The position numbers and the translations under genes are program-made. Of a stretch of 60,000 nucleotides of DNA, positions 1 to 12,304 are shown one piece after another (positions within the stretch are counted from its first letter, which is position 1; each line of letters begins with the position of its first letter). The notes beneath the pieces were generated by a model, which worked only from the letters and a program-made list of their open reading frames with translations, did not search any database and was not told where the DNA came from. The stretch comes from Adiantum capillus-veneris. Taxonomy: Eukaryota > Streptophyta > Polypodiopsida > Polypodiales > Pteridaceae. Location of the stretch: NCBI GenBank assembly GCA_014529385.2, contig CM043967.1:9503501-9563500 (forward strand), written 5' to 3'.

Positions 1-313
1 CTATATGACTTTTAAACTGTTCTAAACCACCTTCCTCCTCTTGCTTTATTCTTGTCATGTCAGTTTTTTTGCACCTCCTCTGCCTTACTAGACTCGATAG
101 ATATTCAACATCATTGATGCATTGGTGCTTGAATTCTTCTATTTCCCTTTATGCCACCTTGCGTTTGCCTGAGCTTGTTTTGAATCCATTGACGCATATC
201 GCTAACAATATTCAAATTTTTTGATGCCTCTTTTCTTCTTCGTTGTTTGAGCCTTTCTAGAGCTTTGGCCTTCTCGTGTTCTAGTGGCATGTTCCTCTCA
301 TCCTCTTTTTGGA

Positions 314-688
314 AAATGTCTCATTGTATGTATAAAGAAGTTGTCTGCACGATTTGGAATCACTTTTAAGGGGTATCGTGTGTTGACAGATTTATGGATC
401 TATTCCCTTTAGATCCTTGTACAACTATGAAAACACATCTTTAAATTGTTGGAGTGTTGCTATCAATAGTTGCTCTTCTTCTTTCATGAGGTCCATGGAA
501 CTGTATGCCGCTTTAGATTCTTCTCCTGGTTCGGCTAGGTCTATACACTTGGATTTTTCTGGCCCATCGTATGAGGTTCCAGGTTTCTTTGGGTCTCGTG
601 TCGGCTTTTGAACTAAATTTTTTTCTCTCTTGGATAGTTTACCTTTTGTAGTGGGAAGGTGCATCAAACCTATCATTGTCAGATTCAT
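314..688 (-). pseudogene. gypsy-1 pol: start of reverse transcriptase, truncated
   Basis: The frame from 688 ends with LQQFKDVFS, the usual hinge before Ty3/gypsy RT. It continues past the ORF end at 425 with YKDLKGIDP, then a stop, then ICQHTIPLKSD, which matches the PGLDP...QHRI-type start of gypsy RT. After about 40 more residues (near 310) the RT similarity ends and a Lys/Glu/Arg-rich helical sequence without RT motifs follows to about position 120. RT catalytic motifs are therefore absent here, through deletion or replacement. Confidence 0.5.
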
Positions 689-1160
689 CCTCAGTCTCCA
701 ACTCCGTTGTCCACACTTCTTTCAAAGTTCGTTTCAATTCGTTGTATCTTTGGTTGCATTATGTTTTTGATAATTTCATTGATTTTTCAGAGATATTTTT
801 GGTATGTGATTTTGGTTTGCTTTTCTTTTTTGGATTTCTTTTTTTTTTTTTGTTAAGATGGGTTTTATGAACCTCTTTGATATCTCGTCTTTAAGGCAAT
901 TAGTTGCTTCAACCAACCTTATATACTGCATTTTTTAAGAGAGCCTTTGATTTTATTTTTTTACGTTTCTTTCCAGGTATCTCCATTGTCTTTGTGGTTC
1001 TTGGGTGGAAAAATCGTAAAAAACCGCTTAGTTATCCCTTAGTTTGATGTCCTTATCAAAGCTACTAGAGTGCTCATCCTCCACGTTGTCCTCTAAAGGT
1101 TGGTCCTTGGAGTGTTAGAATGCTTCCTAATCATTTTCACTAAGGTCTCTTATGGATATC

Positions 1161-1907
1161 TCATCTACTATTCGTCTGCACAACCTGAACTTTTTCCATG
1201 TTAGGTTCTTTTGATCCAGATTTTGTGTCCAAGATGACACTCATCATTTGGAATGGAATTATATCATATCCATCCTCACCACAAAATTTGCTTAGTGTCA
1301 TCTCATCCACACACACATAAAGGGTGGCTAGTATTTGCTGCCATCCAAATGGTTCGAACATCTCTTTCAGAGAAGGTTTTGGTACATACATCTCATCTTG
1401 TACCGGTTGATCATGAATACAATCTTCTTTTTTCAGACTTCCACACTCCGAAGCTCCACACATCCGAATATGTACTTTTCTTTGTATCCAAGCAGGTATC
1501 TTTCCTTCCTGCTCAGTTGTGGAGTTTAACACTTCTCTAGGGGTTTGCTCGACATCTCTATAACTATGATCCTTGACAATGATCTTTGTAGTGACATCCT
1601 TGTGTCTTAAGTAGATATAGTCATAGCCCCAATCTTGTACCATCTTGAGCTGACGCATGAATGGTTTGCCCAATATGATATCAAAATGGCTGCTCTTATC
1701 AAAATACATTATAGCAAAGGTCTGTTCATATGCAATGCCACAAGAGGATATGGTGATTTGTTCCAAAATGCCAATCGATCTCTTCAGGTATCCATCCGCC
1801 AATTGCAGTTTCATTCGGGTTTTCCTCAAAGTAGGCTTTTTCTCTTTTTCCCACATTGCCTTGGTTGCTATGGAAATTTCGCCCCCACTATCTAATATAG
1901 CAACCAT
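1161..1907 (-). pseudogene. gypsy-1 retropepsin-like protease region
   Basis: The 248-residue frame starts with AILDSGGEISIATKAMW, close to the retropepsin active site (D-S/T-G, here DSG followed by GE), and has DIILGKPFMRQ about 65 residues later, matching the conserved (D)xxLGxxFL segment of plant gypsy proteases. The C-terminal 150 residues are a spacer with no motif I recognise. It overlaps the upstream gag/linker frame at 1892-1907, so at least one frameshift separates them. In an intact element this protease would cut the Gag-Pol polyprotein inside the particle. Confidence 0.6.
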
Positions 1908-2888
1908 TTGTACTCCTTGTAATCCATAGGTAAGGTAGTGTTCCCTTCGTCTCCCTGGTAGTATTCTCCCACCTTATTTATTGGTACAGGCTCTGCTTTA
2001 GTTTGTTTTGGTGTTTGGTTGTTTGATGTTTTTGGAGGAACGATTGGTTGTGGAGTTATCAGCCCTATTTTCTCCAAAAAAAAATCCACCTCTTTCCAAA
2101 GATGAGGTCTTATCTGCAGTAACTCGGATAGAGTTAGCGTACAATGGATAGGAGACGACATCAACTCATGAAGAGTCATAGTGTCTATCATGTTAGGATC
2201 AAATTTCCATTGAAAAGGTACTTTTCTAATTTTTGATCTTGCTTCATGGTTGTTGATGAATGAAGGTAAAGTTTCCAAAGACTGTGGTTTGTTGTCTTTT
2301 GACATTTTTGTACCTGCATCACCATATAATGATCGAATATTGCCAAGGTAGAATTCATGGTCCACATGGATCTCAATGATAGGGGTTGACTCAAGGGTCA
2401 CACTTTCATCTTTTCTGTTTCTAATATCCTCCCAGAGATCTTGTGGCCATGGTTCTTCTACTTTCAAAATTGGCATAACTTCTTGTGAGCTCAACCCATT
2501 TGTGGTATTGGCTACCACCCTTGTATCTAATGGTGCGTCAACTATCGGCGCTTTTTGGTCTCTATTTTTGATGCCTCAATTCTCCATCTCCCTAGATTCT
2601 TTTGCGGATCAACACCTCATTTTTTGGACCATCCGGGACTAGTGGTTCCATAAGAGCTTGGGCCGCTTGGATGTGCTCCTTGCATATCTGCAACCTTGCT
2701 TTCTCATACCCTAGATGAGGATAAGTTAACCATCTATGCTCTTGGGTTTGGTTGGGCTTTAGCCTAGCTTCATAAGCCTTCAAAATTGCATCTAATGGCT
2801 CAAAGACTTTGTCCACCAAGACCAAACCTCCCGAATGTATTTTTGATGGTTTTGTTACACCACTTTCTTCTTTACAATCCCTTTCCAC
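1892..2888 (-). pseudogene. gypsy-1 gag-protease linker region
   Basis: Two frames (2888-2592 and 2518-1892) between zinc knuckle and protease. They are rich in Glu, Lys and Pro, without catalytic motifs, and end in TLPMDYKEYKWLLY just before the protease. I see no conserved domain; assignment rests on position between knuckle and protease in the same orientation. Confidence 0.4.
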
Positions 2889-3041
2889 TCTCAGCTATTC
2901 TTTGATCTGCTGCAATGTGGTTTCTTAGGCCGATTTTTCTTTTATTCTTTTAGCTTTCATCTTGTCCGTTTTTGCTTTCCAAGATTTTTTGGGAGTCCTA
3001 ACCGACAAACTTTCTATCTGAGTTTGACATGGTGGGATTTT

Positions 3042-3416
3042 CTAATCTCCCATAGGTATATTCATTGCTACTTCATGGGCTTGTGCTCTCGTTACCGCAT
3101 TCATTGGAATTGTTGGTTTCGTTTTTGATCCACTTGACCTTGATACAACTCCAATTTTGTTTAAGGTGGCTTTTCCTTTGTTATCAGGGTTTTTTGGACA
3201 ATGTGAAATTAGATGGTCATTTGTACATCCCTCATAGTACCTAAAGATTTTGATACGCTCTCCTTTATGTGGACAACTTCTTGTCAAATGATCACCTCCA
3301 CATTCATAGCATGGTCCTACTGGTGGTGGAGAAGCTCCCATCGGTTGTCTGGTTCTACGGGTATCCATTAGGTTATTACTTCTGATTTTCCATGAACATG
3401 AGCATATTTTCATCAA
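3042..3416 (-). pseudogene. gypsy-1 gag nucleocapsid with zinc knuckle
   Basis: The frame contains CYECGGDHLTRSC (C-x2-C-x3-H-x4-C, a spacing found in several plant gypsy Gag proteins) followed 20 residues later by a degenerate second knuckle, GCTNDHLISHC, that lacks the first Cys pair spacing. Flanking sequence is basic (KGERIK, NKGKATL). This is the nucleic-acid binding part of Gag. Upstream and downstream frames are broken. Confidence 0.65.
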
Positions 3417-4639
3417 TGAGGTAATGGTTTTTTGTTCGTTGTGTTATGTATGAGGATTCTGTCATCCGTCAAAACCTATCCATGGAATTTGTCCTTTAGA
3501 AGCATAGGCACTACTGTCAACCCACTCTCATAAGAGATGTCTCAATCTTCTAAGTATGAAATTACTGGCATCATTCTCTGATCTGTAGGGCCTCTATGGG
3601 TTGTGAAACCCTTACCCTAACTCTATTTTCTTGATGTAAAGGAGGTTGTTTTCCCAACATAGGTTGCAATTTTTATTACCCTTGGACTACGTTGTTTTGT
3701 CCTACTTGATATCTTGGAGGTGGCAGCAATTGTTGCACTCTAGGTTGCCCATAAGGTCCTTCCCTAACATACTTCTTATTGTGGAAACATTCGTAGGTCC
3801 CATGGTTTGTCCATTTTTGTTTGATAGCACACCACTTCAATAGACGCTATTAAATGTTTTCCCCTGGTCTTGGCTGCAGGTTGCACCATTGAGTCGGATA
3901 ATCTCCTCCACAAGTGTCACATTTTTGTGTGGTTTGTTGTCGTGTGTTAGGGTTTGGCCTGTTACCTTGGTTCATCGTTCAGATCACTTCCTCGATCATT
4001 TGATCAACGTCCGACACAGTTGGGTTCTATTCACCTAGCTTCAATGTGGATTCACTAGTGGTCAAAGTGGTGCTACTCATCCCTTGGTGTGTATCCTCAG
4101 TCACCTCCCCATACGCTTTACACATATCTACTAGATACAATTCCTCTTGAGTGACTTTCTTTAATGTAACACATGCCTTCAAGTGAAGATCCATTTTGAG
4201 AGTCTTATTTTTCTATCCATTTGTGAAAGGATTGACAGTCTCTCATCCTGAGGTAGCTCTCTGGAGGGACATATTTCAATGTACTGCTTGAATCAAATTG
4301 AGGCTTCTTTCACCTTTTCTTTCTCCTTTTGTCTAAATGCTTAGATTTGGGAGATCATATTATTCTTTGTTTCTTCTAAGATCAATCAAAATCCTTCATA
4401 CTGAGTATGGAAATCCTTTACCTGCACAACCCTCAACACTTAAAGATTGAAATATATGCATACGGATCCCCCGACCCACTATATTTTTTGGTTACACACT
4501 TGGCCACTTGAGAGGGCTGCATGTGTCTAGCCTTGACAACCATTCTAATCATTCTCGGTCTTCCTGATATGGTCTCTCTAGTTTTGTATTCTCCCCTTGG
4601 TACTAAAATGGGTGTACTCTTTGCTACTCTTTCATTCGA

Positions 4640-5514
4640 TCATTCTGTTTGATCTTGTGTAGCAGTTGGAGGGGTTTTAGTTGCGTAAGTCAAATTAGGT
4701 GCTTCACTGTCCCTGTGTGTGTTCAAAGAAACTCTAGACCCCAATGATCCCATGGGTCCTACATTCGAGAATCGTTGATGCCAAAATGAATCTTTCAATC
4801 TTGTTCTTACTGGACTCACGTATCCCGTTTTTGGTCTCATTTGAGTTGTTGTGGGTCTAACTTGCTCGTGGGTTACATAGTATTGAGGGAGTGGTCCACC
4901 AAAGTATGCATACCACTCTAACTCCCTATGGTCTATAGGAGAGTATTCACGACCATGATTATCCATCATGACCACTCGGGTATCTCTCCCCTCTGTGTAT
5001 GTAAAAACATATAGACTCGTGGTCGATCAACTCCTCGATGCGGGGTTCATCACATCTATAATAGAGTGTTTGTTCTCCAATATTGATAATATATAGCCCC
5101 ATGTAAGTGTTATCTGTATTAAGCCTCTCCGTTTTGTTAGAGCACCTGAGCAGAACGTTTTGCTTGTCCAAATTGGATGGCTCATCCACTAACTCCTCAT
5201 CTACTTTGTCCTTGGTGCTAGTTAACCCCATTTTTCCACAATAGAGGGGGTATGCACAACTAAATACATCATTCCGTCCCGATCAAAGTATCTATCTCTG
5301 TGATAGTCCACATCTACAAGGTCCTTGAACTTGCTTGGTTTGTTTTCCATCTTAACAGAGTAGCGGTCCATTCCATCCTTATAGATTTTAGCTTTAAGAT
5401 CATTCTCCAATTGAAATTTTTGATACAATAGCTTGACGTCCGATGCGGGTCGAGAAGAACTTGCCCCGTGGAAGTTCCTTCCTTTAAGCTCACCCTGTTG
5501 AATCCCTCAGCCAT
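4640..5514 (-). pseudogene. gypsy-1 N-terminal gag/ORF1 region
   Basis: Four overlapping or abutting frames (5514-5314, 5428-5222, 5231-4959, 4975-4640) read as one protein with frameshifts. It starts MAEGFNRVSLKEG at 5514, continues with a charged segment (KFKDLVDVDYHRDRYF) and ends in a Tyr/Pro/Thr-rich part (YFGGPLPQYYVTH). No family domain is recognised; it is assigned to the element because it is collinear with the zinc knuckle downstream. Confidence 0.45.
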
Positions 5515-5529
5515 TATGGTGTATGATAT

Positions 5530-5766
5530 TTTTGATGTGTGTTACCATATACATGTGGTAGTGATGTGTGTGAACACACTAGGACCTCCGGGGTATTTTT
5601 TCCCTCTTTAGGAGGTTTTTTCCCCCGAGCATTGTATATACGCCCATCACTCTAGGGCTATCTATCTTTCCATTGCACACTAAATAATACACTCTCCATT
5701 GTGTTCCTTGAGCTTCCTTCGTCTTCTCCAAGCTGTGTGTGTTTCTCTGCAACCCTAATTCCAACA
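5530..5766 (+). repeat. copia-1 5' LTR (left edge approximate)
   Basis: The right edge is fixed by CCAACA at 5761-5766, directly followed by the tRNA-iMet primer-binding site. The left edge must lie between 5515 (end of gypsy-1 coding) and about 5575; a TGTGTG-rich start near 5565 is possible. I found no second copy downstream, so exact limits and the target duplication cannot be set. Confidence 0.6.
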
Positions 5767-5768
5767 AT

Positions 5769-5780
5769 TGGTATCAGAGC
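5769..5780 (+). other. Primer-binding site of copia-1 (initiator Met tRNA)
   Basis: TGGTATCAGAGC is the classic plant Ty1/copia PBS, complementary to the 3' end of cytosolic initiator methionine tRNA. It sits two bases after the LTR end, the expected position. Confidence 0.9.
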
Positions 5781-6128
5781 AGGTTGCGTCCTCCCGGGCT
5801 TAGTCACCAGCTGCTCCAGTACACGCCTGCTCACTTTCTCTGATTTCAGTGAGCTTTGGCGAGCGTTCGCAGGTCGACAAACCCTTCGGGATAACTCATA
5901 GAGCTTGGTCTGCTCAGATTTTCGATTTGGGCTCATTTCGGCCTCCGTTTCCACTACAGGCAGTACTGTAGAGGCTATTTCGTCATTTTGTGCAGAATTT
6001 CTGTCAATGCCATTTTCTGCATAACAGGCGCCTTACAGTCTTCTACGGTTTGTGCTATATAGCACGTGTTGTTCCCGCTCCGTTTCTCCTATTTTCGGAC
6101 AGTTTTCACATCAGGTGCAACATTTTCC

Positions 6129-9100
6129 ATGGTTGACAACAACAACACAGATGTGTTCAAGATGTTTTCTGCTGAGGACAGGTTGGATGGGGACAATTAC
6201 TCTATGTGGGCTTATATGATGCAACATGTTCTTGTGTCAAAGGGCGTCTGGAACATTGTGCAGGGCATTGAAGTACGTCCTCATTCTGAGGATGTAGGCG
6301 ATGTTGAGGATGTTACAGGTCTTGCTGCAAGGATTGCTGCTGTTAGAGTTGTTTTGCCTACGGCAGAACAAGCTCGTTGGGATGTAAAGGATGCACAAGC
6401 TCATGCATTTATTGTGTTTTCTGTGAAGCGTACCATTGTTCCTCACATCCATTCAGCGAAATCTACAAAACAGGCTTGGGATATTCTAGCTGGTCTTTAT
6501 GCAAGTTGCAATGAGGCTAAAATTGCTTTGCTGCGTAAAGAGCTGGAATCGAAGATTATGCATGAGGAAGATGATATGGGCACTTTCCTTGCTAGTGTCA
6601 AGGATATCAATGAGCAACTTATTTCTGTAGGTGAAGTCATTTCAGACAGTTCCCTTGTGCAGACTGTTCTTGATGCCTTACCAGATTCTTACCAGACTTT
6701 TGCAGCTAGTCCTTGGAGACTTATGACCCAAGGAAATCCTGAAGTTGTCAAGTTTGATGCATTATGCACATTGCTGTTGCAAGAGTCACTTTCTAGAAAA
6801 AACAGGACTAGGCAGCGTGCAGTTGAACAAGCTTTTATTGATTCTCAAAGAAAGGGTGGTAACAGTAATGCAGCCACTTCTTATGGTTCTGCTGCGAGTG
6901 GCAAAAATTCTGCTCCTAATGCTTCTGTTGGCAGCACTTCGTCTAGCAATTCTGGTGATGAGGGAAAAAAGAAGATGCGTTGCCATTATTGTAAAGCTAA
7001 TGATCACTTGATCAAGCAGTGTCCTAAGTTGAAGGCCAAAGAGGCTAAGAAGAAAGAGGGTGGTTCCACTGTAAATGCTGGTTCCACTAAAAATGCAGCC
7101 ATTGTTGAGTCTTCTGTGCAAGGAGATTGTAGTGCTGATGTTGATGCAGAATGGGCTTTTAGTGCAGAGTGCACTTACAATCCTGCTGTCCATGATGCAT
7201 GCTTGTCAGTTGCTGCAGATTCACATGTGTGGTATTTCGACAGTGGTGCTACAAATCACATTACCTCACATCGTGAATTGTTTACCTCTCTCGAGTCTGT
7301 CCCTCATGAGAATTCAGTCACTTGTGCCAACAATGCCTCTTATCCAGTTCAGGGAGTTGGAAAGATTGTTCTCACTGCTGCTAATGGCAGTTCCTTCACA
7401 CTTATTGATGCACTTTATGTACCTGGGATCAAGAAGAATCTCTTGTCTGTATCCGCACTTGCTAGACTTGGACTTGTAGTCAAACTTGTGGATGATAGAT
7501 GTAAAGTTCATGATCTCAGCTTTGGTGATGATGAAATTGTTGCATCTGGCCTTTTGTGCCGTGGGCTGTATAAGCTCACTTTGTATGACAAGTGTGGACA
7601 AAATTTTGCAAATGCTGTTGCAGATTCAAGGGCTATTTCAGATGCAAAACTTTGGCATGCACGTTTTGGTCATCTAAATTTTACCAGTTTGCTGCGTTTG
7701 CAAAAATCTGATATGGTTGCTTCTTTGCCACCTCTTGAAGCACCTGTCAAACATGTTTGTGAAGGCTGTATTTTGGGTAAGATGAAGCGTTCCAAGTTTC
7801 CAAAGGATGGTTCAGTTCGGGCCACATGCAGGTTGCAACTTGTGCATAGTGATGTTTGTGGGTCCATGCAAACTCCGTCCTTGGGCAATTATCTGTACTT
7901 CGTGACTTTCATTGATGATTACTCCAGGCATGCATGGGTATTTCCGCTTAAAGCGAAGTCCGAAGTTTTTATGTGCTTCAAACAATTTCTAGCTATGCTG
8001 AAAATGTCTCGAAATGTACTATGGACACCCTCCGTTCCAATCGAGGGGGGGAGTATATGTCTCATGAATTTAATGCATTTCTGCTAGTCGTGGGATAAAA
8101 CACCAATGTACAATGCCTTATACACCTCAACAAAATGGTGTTGCTGAGAGGAAAAATAGGTCACTTACGAAAATGGCACGATGTATGGTCAAAAGTCAAG
8201 CTTTGCCGCATTCTTTTTAGCTTGAGGCCATCATGTGTGCCACTTATGTACTTAACAGGTGTCCTATGGAAGCTTTGCAATATATTACTTCATATGAAGC
8301 ATGGCATGATAGAAAGCCTTCTATTGAGCACATGCATGTTTTTGGCTGTTTGGCATATGCTTTGGTGCCACAAACACAACGCAGAAAATTGGATGATAAG
8401 GCTGTCAAATGTATTTTTGTTGGTTATAGTGCTGAAAGCAAAGGTTACAGGTTGTATCATCCGCAAACAAAACGTATTCTGGTTTCAAGGGATGTAGTGT
8501 TTGTAGAAGATTCTGTTCAGCCCTTGCTGTCATGTACTAGAGACAGTAATGTAAGCTCACAAGACATTTATGACACTTTGTTGCCTCTTTTCAGTGGTGG
8601 AAATACGAATGTAATTTCCAATGAGGCAAATGTACAGCCTATGGGGGTTTCAGAAAATGTTACAGATCAGCCTATTACTGATGCAAATGTACATGATGTA
8701 CTTGATGAGGAAAGGGCTGAAAATGAGCAGGCTAGAGGTATGCCAAAATGGCTGGTGCACACTTTGCGTGACAGTAAATTGGATGCACCTTTGTCTAGTC
8801 GTACTCGTTCAGGCTCTCGCCATGCATCTTATGCATCAGATTGTTATGGTTTGGCTGTGTCTAGTTTACATGATGTTGAGGAGCCTCTATCTTTTGATGA
8901 AGCACAGAATTCAGAAAATTGGATGGTTGCCATGCAATCAGAATATGATGCACTTATAGAAAATGACACATGGACTTTATGTGATTTGCCTCCTGGCAAA
9001 AAGGCCATTGGTACAAAGTGGGTTTACAAGTTGAAACGCAAGCCGGATGGTGAGATCGATCGCCATAAGGCTTGACTTGTTGCAAAAGGTTATGCACAAC

Positions 9101-10401
9101 AAAAAGGCATAGATTATGAAGAGACTTTTGCTCCACTTGTCGTATGAATAGTTTTCTATGTGCATTGGCAGCTCATTTTGGTTGGGATGTACATCAATCA
9201 TACATTGTTACTGCTTTCTTGAATGGTGACATATTTGAGAAAGTTTATGTAACGCAGCCTCTCAGTTTTGTCATAAAAGGACAAGAGGACAAAGTGTGCA
9301 AATTTAAGAAGGCTTTGTATGGGTTGAAGCAATATCCTCATGCTTGGTATGAGAAAGCTGACACTCATTTGGTCAAACAAGGCTTTCGTAACAGCACATT
9401 GTATGTAAAGCGTGAGGGTGTTGTACTTCTCATTGTGGTTCTTTATGTCGATGATTTGCTGATCACTGGACCAAATGAGAGACATATTGCTGAATTTAAG
9501 GCTGATTTGAATGCTACTTTCAAGATGGAAATTTTGGGGCCGTTGCATCATTACTTGGGTATACAGTTTAAGCAGTGTGATGGTGGTATTGCCTTGTGTG
9601 AGAAAAGTTACATAGAGACATTGCTATGTAAGTTTGGACTTGAGGATTGCAAACCTATTGCCACTCCCATGGAAACAGGTTTGAAGTTGAGTCTACATGA
9701 TGCTGGTGATCCTGCTAATGTCACTCTTTACCAAACTGCTGTTGGCTGCCTCAGATTATGTATGCAACACGAGGCCGGATATTCAGTTTGCAGTCTCACA
9801 GGTTAGCAGATTTATGCATAGCCCAGGGTCTAAGAATTGGCAGGCTATCAAGAGGATTTTCCGCTACCTTAGTGGCACTTTACACCTTGGCTTGTTTTAT
9901 CCCAAGGGGGGATCATTGCTGCCAGACTTACATGCTTTTTCGGACTCAGATTGGGCTGGTTGTTTTGACACGCGAGTGTCCACAAGTGGTTTTTGTTTCA
10001 TGCTTGGCAGTTCATGTATATCATGGTTGAGCAAGAAGCAACCTACTGTGGCCACTTCGAATTGTGAGGCTGAGTACAGGGCAGTCTTCACAACTACGGT
10101 TGAGTGTGTATGGCTCAGACGCCTTATGGCTGATTTGGGTGTTGGACAGGACACTGCCAACACTATCTACACTGATAGCCAGAGCGCATTGGGAGTTGCC
10201 AGGAACCCAGTTTTTCATGCTCGCACAAAGCACATTGAGGGGCATTACCATTATGTCAGGGAGAGCCTCTCAGCAGGAGAGATCAGCTTGGCTTATGTGC
10301 CAACACAGGACAACCTTGTAGATCTTTTCACAAAGGCATTGTCTCGTGAGAAGCTTGAAGCTTTCCGCAAAGCTTTGGGCTTACTCCCCTTTGTGGATTG
10401 A
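6129..10401 (+). pseudogene. copia-1 gag-pol polyprotein, broken by stops and frameshifts
   Basis: A Ty1/copia polyprotein in the order gag, protease, integrase, RT, RNase H. The likely start is ATG 6129 (MVDNNNTDVFKMF); the frame is open about 20 codons upstream, but the gag-like sequence begins here. Visible motifs: CCHC knuckle CHYCKANDHLIKQC (about 6978-7020), protease DSGATNH (about 7238), integrase His/Cys finger (about 7650-7770), catalytic Asp in HSDVCG (7846) and FIDDYS (7910), Glu in GGEYMS (8050, already out of frame), RT YVDD (9443-9454), and RNase H from about 9900 to the stop at 10401. Damage: one-base loss near 7995, TAG at 8218-8220 where Trp is expected, TGA at 9073-9075 inside KA*LVAKGYAQ where Arg is expected, and frameshifts near 9135 and 9750. 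It cannot make active protein. No polypurine tract or 3' LTR follows. Confidence 0.92.
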
Positions 10402-10459
10402 TCATGTCTTTGTTATTTGATATAAATTGCATTATTCAATCGAATAAATGCAACGCAGT

Positions 10460-10815
10460 GGAGTACTCGCCACATCTTCGTGGACTACGGCGACCCGATT
10501 GGCATAAAAGCTTACAAGCTTTTTATCCAAGTACCCACACTTTTCTCTACAGTCGTTTTGTCATCTTTTTTGAAGAACTTTTTCTCCACATGGACTCTGG
10601 TCCTGTGACTCTAGTCCTACCTCTGCCCCTCCCTATACATCGGCACCCAGACTTGCTCATGCAGCACCTGACCCGCCCACACTTGTGCTCTCCCCGATCT
10701 CCCCACTACAAGGTGCTTCCTCCTCCTCGGGTTCACATACTTCGTCTTTATCCATAGCTCCGTGCTCGCCTACACCACCTTCTTCCCAGCACCTCCTTGC
10801 TGCCCATTCTACTGC
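10460..10815 (+). pseudogene. copia-2 integrase C-terminus and Pro-rich linker (left part of split element)
   Basis: From about 10478 the sequence reads VDYGDPIGIKAYKLF and then, in another frame, PSTHTFLYSRFVIFFEE, matching the end of copia integrase (GYxxxxKGYRxxxP...SRxVxFxE). It continues into a Pro/Ser/Thr-rich spacer typical of the integrase-RT interval. The spacer is cut at 10815 by gypsy-2 and resumes at 17077. Everything upstream of the integrase end (gag, PR, most of IN, 5' LTR) is missing; copia-1 abuts it at about 10402-10460. Confidence 0.7.
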
Positions 10816-11321
10816 TGGAATTGGAGCTGATCTCTTGAGATAGCTAATTCCAGTGTTAGAAGATTTCAGCTACAGGTGACATATTAGTTCACACAATAGA
10901 CTGGACAAAGTAACAGAAACTGAACTGGAATACATCTACTGGAATAAGAACCAGACTATGTACTGAGAATGATATTCAAATTCAAATTCAGATTACTGAT
11001 TACAGAGTAAGTGTAACTGGAATATACTGCTGTGATTGGAATTACAGATGAAATATTACAATGAGTATGATGTGGCTTATGAACAAAAGGATAGACAGAG
11101 TACAGCCGACAACAACTACCAATGATTGACAACTTGAGTACAATTGCCAACAAATGCCACCAAAACACTAACCTGATTATGCTAACCCAATTACAATGTA
11201 ATGGGCCCTATTTATATGCCTTGGGTTTACCATGGTAATTACCATAGTAATTACTGACAAATTCACTGTCCGTCTCACAAGAGCGCATTCCCACCTAGTG
11301 AAACTGTCTCAGCCGTCTATA
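10816..11321 (-). repeat. gypsy-2 3' LTR
   Basis: Same sequence as 16591-17076 with scattered substitutions and a short extra segment (ACATCTACTGGAAT region near 10930). In element orientation the first bases are TATAGACGGC where the other LTR has TGTAGACGGC, a single change of the TG end. A TATA-like box (TATAAA on the minus strand) lies at about 11211-11217. Confidence 0.92.
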
Positions 11322-11340
11322 TCCTTCCCTTCTTTGTTAA
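11322..11340 (-). other. gypsy-2 polypurine tract
   Basis: On the minus strand AACAAAGAAGGGAAGGA immediately precedes the 3' LTR start, the expected plus-strand priming site. Confidence 0.8.
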
Positions 11341-11556
11341 TTTTGGCAAGATTCCAAAATTTTTGAAAAAATTCCCCTATCTGAATCTGGTTTGAAGCTG
11401 AAAAATCAACTGTCTGCTTCTGATTCTGGGGATTGGACTTTACCAATGATAGAGAGCCAGCTGGAAAGGTCAATGTAGAGCTCTAATCATCTACACAGAC
11501 TGATATCAACCTTCCAGCTGAGAAGGAAAATCCACCAACTGAATTCTGAGATGGAA

Positions 11557-12300
11557 CTACCCAGTATCCTTCCACTGAACCAGCTTTCGTTTACCCTTTG
11601 GCCTGGATGGCGTCTGAGAAGTCCCATCGCCAGCATTCTCCTTCTGAATGAGTCTGTAAATGGCCTCCTGCTCAAGCTGATCCCGCCTTTTTGTTGTCAT
11701 CTCCACTTCATAGGGCGTAAGGGAATGATAGGTTTTGGTGTCAAGATCATAGAGCGTGCATTTGCCTTTGGTGATCCTAGTTCTGGCCAGCCTGTGACAA
11801 TGCGAAGCAGTACGGATCCATCCTTCTGGAAGAGGCTGATTGGTTTTGACTCGAGCTTCAAAAAGAATCTCATCCATCTCTCTATACTGTGGTGCTAGGC
11901 CTGCCTTAGCTGCAATATCCTTTTCAAGCAGTTTAGAGGACTCAACAGTAAGTTGTAGCACCTGATTCGTGATCTTGGTAAGGCCTCTGATCTGAATCTT
12001 CCACTGACCCATAAACAGTCGGATCCTCTGCATCTCCTCTTTCAACTCGTGAATTGAGTTGGAGAGCATCAATAAATAGTGTTTGCCAAGTTTTCCATTC
12101 CACAGTCGATCGCTCATACCAATCCTGGAGCTCATCAATAATCTTGAAATATGTAAGGCGATCAATTGGTTTTGGATGTTGAGGGTAAATTGCTGGAAAA
12201 AATCTTGGCAATTCTGTCTCTCTTGCTGGAAAGGCATACAAAAGAACTGGGGAATCAGTTCACAAATTCTAAGAAATTGAGAACAACCTGGTTCTCTTGC
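11557..12300 (-). pseudogene. gypsy-2 3' accessory protein, C-terminal part
   Basis: Two frames joined by a frameshift near 12050. The upstream part reads ELPRFFPAIYPQHPKPID and DELQDWYERSTVEWKTW; the downstream part is helical (HELKEEMQRIRLFMGQWK), then contains PEGWIRTASHCHRLAR and ends in a basic tail (RPKGKRKLV). It lies between pol and the 3' LTR, where most gypsy elements have no gene. I recognise no family. It ends about 240 bp before the polypurine tract. Confidence 0.45.
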
Positions 12301-12304
12301 TGCA

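Larger units (their letters stand above)
1..5514 (-). mobile_element. Decayed Ty3/gypsy retrotransposon (gypsy-1), 5' part, runs off left edge
   Basis: A series of broken minus-strand reading frames gives, in transcription order, an N-terminal gag-like region (5514-4640), a zinc knuckle (about 3380-3200), a linker (2888-1892), a retropepsin-like region (1907-1161) and the segment that precedes and begins reverse transcriptase (about 688-300). That order (gag, PR, RT) is the Ty3/gypsy order. Stops and frameshifts separate almost every piece, so it is an old inactive copy. No LTR or primer-binding site is visible at its 5' side; copia-1 lies immediately to the right, probably in its leader. The 3' part is outside the window. 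Confidence 0.75.

Noticed and set aside
10402-10860. copia-1 3' LTR
   Set aside because: No similarity to the 5' LTR region 5530-5766; the sequence instead becomes copia-2 integrase.
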